From an uncultured Spirochaetales bacterium (GTDB lineage: Bacteria > Spirochaetota > Spirochaetia > Sphaerochaetales > Sphaerochaetaceae), in the NCBI GenBank assembly GCA_934276695.1, contig CAKQTF010000101.1, forward strand, positions 1-5,075: 5,075 nucleotides of DNA, given 5' to 3'. The notes under the pieces are model-generated. The model did no database searches. It was not told the origin of the DNA and saw nothing but the letters and a program-made list of their open reading frames with translations. This document shows, piece after piece, positions 1 to 5,075 of the stretch. Made by a program: the position numbers and the translations under genes. The first letter of the stretch is position 1. Each line of letters starts with the position of its first letter.

Positions 1-1068
1 TCGCTTGCTGGGCATGAATTCAATATAAACAGCACTCAGCAGCTTTCAAAGGTCCTGTTCGATGAGATGGGGCTCAAGGCTGCGAAGAAGACCCAGAAAG
101 GGTATTCCACGGATACTGCAACACTTGAAGGCCTCAGAGGTAAGGCTCCTATCATAGAGCTTCTTCTTGAGTACAGGCAGCTTTCAAAGCTCAAATCAAC
201 ATATATTGATACTCTTCCTGCACTCAGGGCCGGTAATTCGCGCATACATACGACATTCCTCCAGACAGGGACAGCTACAGGCAGGCTTTCATCGCGAAAT
301 CCCAATCTTCAGAACATACCTGTGAGAACTGATGAAGGCCGCCTCATACGCTCTGCATTCACAGCTGAGGACGGGACTGTCTTCCTTTCTGCCGATTATT
401 CACAGTTTGAGCTGGTTGTACTTGCCCATATGACAGAAGATCCAGGGCTCCAGCATGCATTCCTATCCGGAGAGGATGTGCATAGATATACAGCATCCCT
501 GATCTTCTCGAAGAATGTGGAAGAGATCACACCAGCAGAGCGGCGGATTGCAAAGACGATCAACTTCGGTATCATGTATGGGATGTCTGCATTCAGGCTG
601 GCAGGTGAGCTCGGAGTATCGAGAAGCGAGGCGCAGGAATTCATAAAACGTTATTTTGAACGGTACAGCGAAGTTCGCAGATTCATAGATAAGACGAATG
701 AAAGCGCTGCTGAGACAGGCTATGTGAAGACTGCTGGTGGCCACATCAGGGAAGTCCTTGGCATAAACAGCTCAAATAAGGTTGAGAAGGCAGCAGCGGA
801 GCGCGTTGCTGTGAATACAGTGATCCAGGGCACTGCTGCAGAGATAATGAAGAAGGCTATGATTGCCATTTACGGAGAGCTTAACAGAAGGTCACTCAGG
901 TCACGCATGATTCTTCAGGTCCATGATGAGCTTATCTTCCAGGTTCCGGCTGAGGAGCTTGATGAGGTCAGCAAGATGGTTAAGGATATAATGGAGAATA
1001 TAACTGTTCTATCTGTTCCTCTCAGGGCTTCTATTGAGAATGGCAGATGCTGGGGGGATATGCACTGA
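1..1068 (+). CDS. polA: DNA polymerase I, C-terminal polymerase domain (5' end outside window)
   Basis: Family A DNA polymerase, which fills gaps in DNA repair and in Okazaki fragment maturation. The frame is open from base 1, so the gene starts upstream. The 355 visible residues cover the polymerase domain only; whether the 5' nuclease and proofreading domains are present cannot be seen. Visible in order: AGHEFNINSTQQL (residues 4-16); the thumb segment TGRLSSRNPNLQNIP (about 93-107); motif A DYSQFEL with the metal-binding Asp at residue 132; the O-helix RRIAKTINFGIMYG, with Lys185, Phe189 and Tyr193; IQGTAAEI (about 275-282); motif C QVHDELIF with the second catalytic Asp at 309; and the typical C-terminus GRCWGDMH. 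Phe189 rather than Tyr is the usual form that discriminates against dideoxynucleotides. Motif A is unusual: Phe and Val replace the Ile and Arg of the common DYSQIELR. The stop TGA overlaps the ATG of coaE by one base, so the two are probably translationally coupled. Confidence 0.97.
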   Translation, partial: SLAGHEFNINSTQQLSKVLFDEMGLKAAKKTQKGYSTDTATLEGLRGKAPIIELLLEYRQLSKLKSTYIDTLPALRAGNSRIHTTFLQTGTATGRLSSRNPNLQNIPVRTDEGRLIRSAFTAEDGTVFLSADYSQFELVVLAHMTEDPGLQHAFLSGEDVHRYTASLIFSKNVEEITPAERRIAKTINFGIMYGMSAFRLAGELGVSRSEAQEFIKRYFERYSEVRRFIDKTNESAAETGYVKTAGGHIREVLGINSSNKVEKAAAERVAVNTVIQGTAAEIMKKAMIAIYGELNRRSLRSRMILQVHDELIFQVPAEELDEVSKMVKDIMENITVLSVPLRASIENGRCWGDMH

Positions 1069-1627
1069 TGATAATAGGGCTTACAGGAAGGAGCTGCTCA
1101 GGAATGATAGGACTGTGATAATCGATGAGGATGAGATCGGGCATGAGGCACTGTCTGCTAAGAAGCCTGAGCTGATAGAGGCTTTCGGAGATGGGATCAT
1201 TGCTGAGGATGGAACCGTTAACCGGAAAAAGCTTGGCCCGATTGTGTTCAGCAATCCGGATAAGCTTGAGCTTCTCAACAGCATTACCCATCCATGGATG
1301 GTGGAGAAGACACTTGGAATATGCAAGGCGGCAGAACAGTCAGGTAAGAATGCTGTGATAAATGCGGCGATTCTCGAATCAATGGGCTTTGTTGCTAGCT
1401 GCGACCTGATTATTCTTGTATATGCCCCATTTGAAGTCCGGCTTGAGAGAGCAAGGCAAAGGGATTCAATCTCGGAAGAAGGGTTCAGAAGAAGGTCTGA
1501 AGCGCAGAAAGACATAGGCCTTGCTGCATTCTCATCAGGCAAAAGAGTCCTTACTATAATCAATGATGGTTCAGTGGATCAACTTTCTCGACAAGTCTCG
1601 CTCTGCTGTGCTAATATTCTGAAATAG
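1068..1627 (+). pseudogene. coaE: Dephospho-CoA kinase, frameshifted with a small internal deletion in the P-loop
   Basis: CoaE phosphorylates dephospho-CoA with ATP, the last step of coenzyme A synthesis in the cytosol. Translation from the ATG at 1068 gives MIIGLTGRSCSG, a correct CoaE N-terminus and the first part of the P-loop, but then reads MIGL and stops at TGA 1116-1118. The rest of the protein continues in another frame from about 1103 to the stop at 1625-1627: RTVIIDEDEIGHEAL, then DGTVNRKKLGPIVFSNP, then LNSITHPWM, then the lid region RLERARQRD and a following RRSEAQ. These match CoaE along their length. Compared with the E. coli protein, 9-10 residues are missing between the P-loop Gly and the conserved Asp segment, including the ATP-binding Lys. 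A deletion of 28 or 31 bases would explain both the loss and the frame change. The rejoined protein would be about 186 residues, against about 200 in the family. The start is supported by a GGGGGGA stretch at 1052-1058 and by the one-base overlap with polA. As it stands the gene cannot make an active kinase. An assembly error is possible. Confidence 0.85.
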
Positions 1628-1637
1628 AGGATCCATA

Positions 1638-2753
1638 ATGAGTAAGAAAGCTAGAGTTATACTCTTGACAATAACAGTTGTGCTGACACTTTCGACATTT
1701 GTCTTCATGTGTCTCACAAGGCCTGGCCACTCAGAACTTGCACAGAAGGTGCTTGAATCTGCGGCTGCACGCCAAAGCCAGCCTTTAGCAACAATCAATG
1801 AGCCTCTGGAGACAGATACAGCTGTGCTTAGTGCCGAGGAGAAGATGGCAGAGAGCGTAGCGGAGATCCTGAAAGCTGATAGTGAATTCAATGGATATGT
1901 CAGGGAAAGCGCGAAGGCAATTGCAGAACAGGAGATAGCATACTGGAAGGATAAGACAAAGGATGAAATTGTCAGGGATGTGGAAGACATAATGTCATCA
2001 TATTCCCTTGATGAGTATATTCCTGAACTTAAGGCTGAGCTTCTGAAGATTATAGATGAGAAGTTCAGCAGTATTTCTTCTGATATAGCTGCCAGCCTTG
2101 CTGATAATCTTTCAATTGCTGAGAAATATGCAGATGATGCAGCATCAGGTGCTGTTACCTCCGCAGGATCATACACTGATGAGGCTCTGAAGAAGAATAC
2201 AGATAGCATAATTGCATATGTTGATGGAAAAGCTGTTGATGCTGATGCTATTGCATATGAGATAGTGAGCTCCCTGGGTGTTTCAACAGATCCTGAATAT
2301 GTTGATGCAGTCAGCCGCATAGTAAACAGTGCAATCGAGAGTGCTCTTAATGATAGCCGTGTTTATAATGCTGCATCTGATCTTATTGAAGCAAAGCATA
2401 ATGAGCTTATGGAGTCATATATCCCTGCTGTTGTAGCAGAAGAAGCTGCTCCAGTTGAGGAAGCTGCTCCAGTTGAGGAAGCTACTCCAGTTGAGGAAGC
2501 TACTCCGGTTGAGGAAGCTACTCCGGTTGAGGAAGCTACTCCGGTTGAGGAAGCTACTCCGGTTGAGGAAGCTACTCCGGCAGTCCCTGCAAAGCCTGCT
2601 GTTTCTGCCGCTTCCAGTGTTACTCCAATAAGCATTCCTACATTCGGAGAGCCAAAGCAGAATCTCTCTGCAGAGGAATACAGGGAAGAAAGATCACTAC
2701 GTAGATCAGAGCAGCTCACTATGCTTGAGAACTGGCTGAATAGCAGCAGATGA
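1638..2753 (+). CDS. Membrane-anchored, acidic, helical protein with a Pro/Glu hexapeptide repeat; function unknown
   Basis: I do not recognise this 371-residue protein. It has a short basic N-terminus (MSKKAR) followed by one hydrophobic segment at about residues 7-26. Cys25 follows VFM, which is not a good lipobox, so an uncleaved inner-membrane anchor or signal peptide is more likely than a lipoprotein. Residues about 60-260 are rich in Ala, Glu, Asp, Lys and Ser and look largely helical, with no catalytic motif that I can see. Residues 268-315 are eight EEA(A/T)PV hexapeptides, followed by a Pro/Ala/Ser stretch (about 316-340) and a charged tail ([16 protein letters not shown]). The layout (anchor, long helical stalk, extended Pro/Glu linker, short charged C-terminus) suggests an envelope protein reaching into the periplasm, but that is inference. 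The ATG has AGAGG at 1626-1630, seven bases upstream. The gene starts 10 bases after coaE, so it is probably cotranscribed with polA-coaE. It precedes a hairpin terminator. Confidence 0.85.
   Translation: MSKKARVILLTITVVLTLSTFVFMCLTRPGHSELAQKVLESAAARQSQPLATINEPLETDTAVLSAEEKMAESVAEILKADSEFNGYVRESAKAIAEQEIAYWKDKTKDEIVRDVEDIMSSYSLDEYIPELKAELLKIIDEKFSSISSDIAASLADNLSIAEKYADDAASGAVTSAGSYTDEALKKNTDSIIAYVDGKAVDADAIAYEIVSSLGVSTDPEYVDAVSRIVNSAIESALNDSRVYNAASDLIEAKHNELMESYIPAVVAEEAAPVEEAAPVEEATPVEEATPVEEATPVEEATPVEEATPVEEATPAVPAKPAVSAASSVTPISIPTFGEPKQNLSAEEYREERSLRRSEQLTMLENWLNSSR
2439..2582 (+). repeat. In-frame 18-bp tandem repeat, eight units (EEA[A/T]PV)
   Basis: Eight head-to-tail 18-base units with no spacers, based on gaggaagctactccggtt, code for the hexapeptide repeat of the preceding protein. 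Units 4-7 (2493-2564) are identical. Units 1-3 differ at three sites in a graded way: unit 1 has GAA, GCT and CCA; unit 2 changes to GAG; unit 3 also changes GCT to ACT; from unit 4 CCA becomes CCG. The last unit ends in GCA instead of GTT. The unit is a multiple of three, so copy-number change would lengthen or shorten the linker without breaking the frame. The graded pattern fits recent expansion of one variant unit by slippage or unequal exchange. Confidence 0.97.
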
Positions 2754-2765
2754 TCAAGCAGCGCG

Positions 2766-2805
2766 CATAAAGTGAAGGGCCTCTATCCGGGGCCCTTTCA
2801 TTATG
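2766..2805. terminator. Rho-independent terminator, probably bidirectional, between convergent genes
   Basis: A perfect seven-pair stem AAGGGCC (2775-2781) / GGCCCTT (2791-2797) encloses a nine-base loop. It is extended on both sides by an imperfect stem, with outer arms CATAA (2766-2770) and TTATG (2801-2805). On the plus strand the GC-rich arm is followed by TTTCATT; on the minus strand the equivalent run is TTCACTTTATG. The T-runs are short and interrupted, so efficiency is uncertain. The hairpin starts 12 bases after the stop of the repeat protein and ends about 38 bases past the stop of the aminomutase gene, so one structure can serve both. The 90-base gap holds no other feature. Confidence 0.75.
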
Positions 2806-2843
2806 CATATGCACTCTGGATATATCTGTGAAACTGGCGGCGT

Positions 2844-3875
2844 TTATCTCAGGTCTTCTGGATAGTGCCTTATTTCACCTTCCGGAGTCCTGATTGTCCA
2901 TTTACCATCAGATAAGCCTTCAATATACTGCTTTGTGAGAATGACCTTTCCGCCTCCTTCTGGAAGATCGATTGTATATTGCGGCATTCCCAGCCCTGAT
3001 AGTTCAATGCGCATTCTGCGCTCTATCTCCAGCCCTTCAGAGAGCGGGACCCTGAGATGTGCAGTGCCTTTTACGAGGTCTCCCTGGAAAAGGTAGTATG
3101 GCTTTATGCGGTTGTACAGCAGCTTATTGCATAGCTCTGTCTGGATCTCCACAGAATCATTAATGCCTCTGAGAAGAACGCACTGGTTCATCATCGGGAT
3201 TCCAAGCCTTATGAAGCCCTCAAGCTTTGAGATGGCCTTGTCTGTGATCTCAAGAGGATGGTTGAACTGTGTCATAAGATAGAATGGCGCACCATGGTTA
3301 TGCTTTTCCAGTATTGTGAACAGGTTCTCTGTGAACCTTGCAGGATTCGATAGCAGGGACCGAGTGCACAGCCTGAATATTATATCCTCTCTTGCATCCT
3401 TCAGAACTGACAGGAGATGATCAATCTGGCTGTCTGAGAGAGTGAACATATCACCGCCTGTGAGCAGAACCTCCCTGATCTCAGCATGCTGCTTCAGGTA
3501 TTCAGCACTGGCATATAGCTCATCATCTGCTATAGGGCCTGTCATTGTCCCTGTGAATCTTCTCCTGAAGCAATGGCGACAATAGGCGAAGCATCTGTCT
3601 GTCACGAGAAGCGCAGCCCTGTTCTTATATCTGTGTATAAGGCGCTGGCTCATCTCATGCTGGGCTTCTTCCTGCGGATCGAGGTTCCCGAGAGTATCTA
3701 TGTTCTCCATGCAGCTTGGTACAAACTGGTGTCTTATATGGCCATCAGAAAGGAGTGGGATGATATTGTCAGAGATAAGCAGCGGAAGCGTGTTCTCCTC
3801 GGTTTCCTTCCATTTCTTCTCTTCTTCTGTTAATTCTATGTATTTTCTGAGTTCTTCTATATCTGTAATAGGCAC
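2844..3875 (-). CDS. KamA-family radical SAM/PLP aminomutase (lysine 2,3-aminomutase or EF-P lysine 2,3-aminomutase type)
   Basis: The family moves the alpha-amino group of lysine to the beta carbon using a [4Fe-4S] cluster, S-adenosylmethionine and PLP, in the cytosol. The 343-residue product has the radical SAM cluster motif with Cys95, Cys99 and Cys102 (CFAYCRHCFRRRF), the SAM-binding VLLTGGD (136-142), QFNHPLEIT (203-211), NQCVLLRGIND (230-240), and DLPEGGGK with the PLP-binding lysine at 310. Asp266 (QGDL) and Asp303 (IDLPEGGGK) align with the two aspartates that hold the substrate side-chain amine in clostridial lysine 2,3-aminomutase, which favours lysine over glutamate. The length matches E. 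coli EpmB (342), which acts on lysine of elongation factor P, and the C-terminal Cys cluster of the 416-residue clostridial enzyme is absent. The PLP loop, however, is more like KamA than EpmB. Free lysine or EF-P lysine therefore both remain possible, and no efp or epmA gene is visible nearby. The start is GTG: the upstream frame reaches a TAA after nine codons, and the first ATG is residue 56. Confidence 0.93.
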   Translation of the reverse strand: MPITDIEELRKYIELTEEEKKWKETEENTLPLLISDNIIPLLSDGHIRHQFVPSCMENIDTLGNLDPQEEAQHEMSQRLIHRYKNRAALLVTDRCFAYCRHCFRRRFTGTMTGPIADDELYASAEYLKQHAEIREVLLTGGDMFTLSDSQIDHLLSVLKDAREDIIFRLCTRSLLSNPARFTENLFTILEKHNHGAPFYLMTQFNHPLEITDKAISKLEGFIRLGIPMMNQCVLLRGINDSVEIQTELCNKLLYNRIKPYYLFQGDLVKGTAHLRVPLSEGLEIERRMRIELSGLGMPQYTIDLPEGGGKVILTKQYIEGLSDGKWTIRTPEGEIRHYPEDLR

Positions 3876-3881
3876 TAGGAT

Positions 3882-3910
3882 TGTATATAACTTTTGATTG
3901 AATTAGACAA
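3882..3910 (-). promoter_or_regulatory. Sigma70-type promoter for the aminomutase gene, predicted to give a leaderless mRNA
   Basis: On the minus strand, TTGTCT (3905-3910) is followed after exactly 17 bases by TATACA (3882-3887). Each box matches four of six consensus positions. Only six bases (ATCCTA) lie between the -10 box and the GTG start codon, so the expected transcript start is the G of GTG at 3875. No Shine-Dalgarno sequence lies before the GTG, which agrees with a leaderless transcript. Confidence 0.5.
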
Positions 3911-3927
3911 TGGCTGAAGAGAATGAT
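3898..3927 (+). promoter_or_regulatory. Weak candidate promoter for the MFS transporter gene
   Basis: TTGAAT (3898-3903) and AATGAT (3922-3927) are separated by 18 bases and each match four of six consensus positions. The transcript would start near 3934, leaving a leader of about 15 bases that contains the GAGGAG ribosome site. The candidate overlaps the divergent aminomutase promoter. An alternative -10, TATAAC at 3886-3891, has no convincing -35. Confidence 0.25.
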
Positions 3928-3937
3928 AGAGTATAAC

Positions 3938-3943
3938 GAGGAG
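3938..3943 (+). promoter_or_regulatory. Ribosome binding site GAGGAG of the MFS transporter gene
   Basis: GAGGAG lies five bases (all T) before the ATG at 3949 and is the strongest Shine-Dalgarno match in the window. It decides the start of the transporter gene and argues against the upstream ATG at 3923, which opens a different, short frame. Confidence 0.8.
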
Positions 3944-3948
3944 TTTTT

Positions 3949-5075
3949 ATGGAAGAAGCAAAAGATAGGAAGAAAGGTCTTAAAGGCTATTACCTTACAA
4001 CCTTTCTTATTGGACTGGGTTTTTTCACAATGGGTCTCATGGATCCTCTATATGATACATATGTGCCTATTTTCCTTGGCCGGTATGTTGATAAGAATTT
4101 CCTGATTGGCATAATAATGACGCTTGATAATGTCCTTGCCATCTTCATGATCCCGATATTCTCAGCAATATCAGACAGAACATCTACCAGGATCGGCAGA
4201 AGGATGCCATATATCATAACGCTTCTTCCGCTTACTGCTGTATTCTTTGCCCTTGTCCCTTTCTCTGCAATGAATAGTCTTGTCCTTCTGATTCTTGTCA
4301 TATTTGCGCTTAATCTTTTCAAGCAGGCTGTCAGAGGCCCAGTTGTCGCTCTTATGCCAGATATTGTCCCCGCAGATCTCAGAAGCGAGGCGAATGGGGT
4401 GATCAATACGATGGGCGGAATGGCTACGATCCTCGGTACTGTGCTTCTTGCAAGGCTGATGAATGTGCGGATCAGGCTTCCTTGGATGAATGAGGCCAGT
4501 GATAATATCCTTGCATTTCCTGTCGCTTCCATATTCGTCATTGCCGCAGTGATCCTTCTGTTTGTCTTCGTGAAGGAGAAGAAGGTCCCTGAGAGTGTGG
4601 AGAAAGAAGAGAATGCCCCTATCCTGAAGAGCATAAAGGAGATTCTCGGAGAAAAGGAGAAGAGTGCGCTCTTCATCCTGCTTGCGCTTCTCTGCTGGTT
4701 CATTGCATACCAGGGCATACTGCCTTATGTGGGTAAGTATTCCCTTGAGGTTCTTGGGACAAGCAAGGGCACTGCATCACTTGCAGCTGGCATGGTCGGG
4801 ATAGCATATGCGATCTTTGCTGTCCCCTCAGGTAAGCTTGCCCATAGGATCGGGAGAAGGAAGACCATACGCATCTCTCTCGTCGGAGCTGCTTCCGTGC
4901 TGATCCTTGTCGGAATCCATGGCTTTGCTGCTGCTTCCGTGAAAAGCCCTGTGATGCTCTATCTGTTCTGGGTGCTTCTGTTCCTCTTCGGCATCTTCTG
5001 GGTCAGCATCGTGACGAATTCCTTTCCTATGCTATGGCAGATGGCTGATTACAGGACTATGGGGATCTATACAGG
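3949..5075 (+). CDS. MFS transporter, GPH/SLC45-like sugar transporter type (3' end outside window)
   Basis: An inner-membrane secondary transporter, probably importing a sugar or glycoside by cation symport; the substrate cannot be told from the sequence. The 375 visible residues contain about ten hydrophobic segments (roughly 13-32, 51-72, 88-105, 109-125, 150-170, 188-208, 240-260, 275-293, 308-328, 335-355). The last two helices are presumably beyond the window. The loop between helices 2 and 3 carries SDRTSTRIGRRMPYI (75-89), a form seen in SLC45/sucrose-transporter and GPH-type carriers. The equivalent loop of the second half has GKLAHRIGRRKTI (295-307). PDIVPADLRSEANGVINTMGG (137-157) after helix 4 and NSFPMLWQMADYRTMGIYT at the visible end also fit this group. 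A charged cytoplasmic loop (209-239) separates the two halves, as in MFS proteins. The start is fixed by GAGGAG. The gene is divergent from the aminomutase and no sugar-metabolism partner is visible, so its operon lies downstream if it has one. Confidence 0.93.
   Translation, partial: MEEAKDRKKGLKGYYLTTFLIGLGFFTMGLMDPLYDTYVPIFLGRYVDKNFLIGIIMTLDNVLAIFMIPIFSAISDRTSTRIGRRMPYIITLLPLTAVFFALVPFSAMNSLVLLILVIFALNLFKQAVRGPVVALMPDIVPADLRSEANGVINTMGGMATILGTVLLARLMNVRIRLPWMNEASDNILAFPVASIFVIAAVILLFVFVKEKKVPESVEKEENAPILKSIKEILGEKEKSALFILLALLCWFIAYQGILPYVGKYSLEVLGTSKGTASLAAGMVGIAYAIFAVPSGKLAHRIGRRKTIRISLVGAASVLILVGIHGFAAASVKSPVMLYLFWVLLFLFGIFWVSIVTNSFPMLWQMADYRTMGIYT

Noticed and set aside
1034..1102. An in-frame ATG at 1034 that would give coaE an uninterrupted frame
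   Set aside because: The 23 residues it adds before about 1103 overlap polA and do not resemble CoaE, while the true P-loop is plainly coded from 1068 in another frame. The open frame here is a by-product of the polA coding sequence.
1098..1110. Programmed -1 frameshift rejoining the two coaE frames
   Set aside because: There is no slippery heptamer, and the joined protein would still lack the P-loop lysine and about ten residues of the helix.
1571..2320. Long open frame on the minus strand opposite the repeat protein
   Set aside because: It has low-complexity Ser/Ala/Ile-rich content, no domain and no ribosome site that I can see, and it mirrors the codon pattern of the well-supported plus-strand gene.
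2439..2582. CRISPR array
   Set aside because: The units are only 18 bases, contiguous and without spacers, and they are translated in frame.
2363..2719. Minus-strand open frame with a repeated Ala-Ser-Ser-Thr-Gly-Val pattern
   Set aside because: The pattern is just the complement of the 18-bp repeat read backwards; a repeat unit divisible by three keeps all frames open.
2804..2813. Perfect 10-base palindrome TGCATATGCA as an operator
   Set aside because: It lies downstream of two convergent genes with no promoter nearby; a short AT-rich palindrome is expected by chance.
3923..4105. Short plus-strand frame starting at ATG 3923
   Set aside because: It is in a different frame from the MFS gene, has no domain and no good ribosome site, and covers the strongly supported transporter start.
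3990..4718. Long open frame on the minus strand opposite the MFS gene
   Set aside because: It is rich in Arg, Ile and Ser, as expected for the complement of a membrane-protein gene, and has no recognisable domain. The plus-strand transporter is clear.

Overview
The window carries five protein-coding loci in ordinary bacterial chromosome style: short gaps, Shine-Dalgarno sites and no RNA genes, CRISPR or insertion sequences. Order: the 3' part of polA (+), coaE (+, broken), an unrecognised membrane-anchored repeat protein (+), a KamA-family radical SAM aminomutase (-), and the 5' part of a sugar-type MFS transporter (+). The polA-coaE adjacency and the style of the CoaE P-loop (GLTGRSCSG) suggest a spirochaete, perhaps of the Sphaerochaeta/Treponema type. 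That placement is an inference from remembered family features and was not searched.

Region 1-2753 looks like one transcription unit. The polA stop and the coaE start share one base (TGATG). The coaE stop is 10 bases from the ATG of the repeat protein, which has its own AGAGG site. The unit ends at a hairpin at 2766-2805 that also lies just past the end of the convergent aminomutase gene. It probably terminates both.

Region 2844-5075 has two divergently transcribed genes separated by 73 bases (3876-3948). The aminomutase starts at a GTG with no Shine-Dalgarno site, exactly where a good promoter would place the first base of the mRNA, so it may be leaderless. The MFS gene has a strong GAGGAG site but only a weak promoter candidate. 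Nothing in the sequence links these two genes functionally.

The most notable observation is in coaE. The P-loop begins correctly at 1068, but about 28-31 bases covering the invariant lysine and the following helix appear to be missing, and the frame shifts. The remaining 174 codons are intact and well conserved. Because CoaE catalyses the last step of coenzyme A synthesis, this is either a recent lesion backed up elsewhere or an assembly or sequencing error. The other points of interest are substitutions in polA motif A, an eight-unit 18-bp in-frame tandem repeat, and a short KamA that keeps lysine-binding residues. I found no convincing new multi-gene system.
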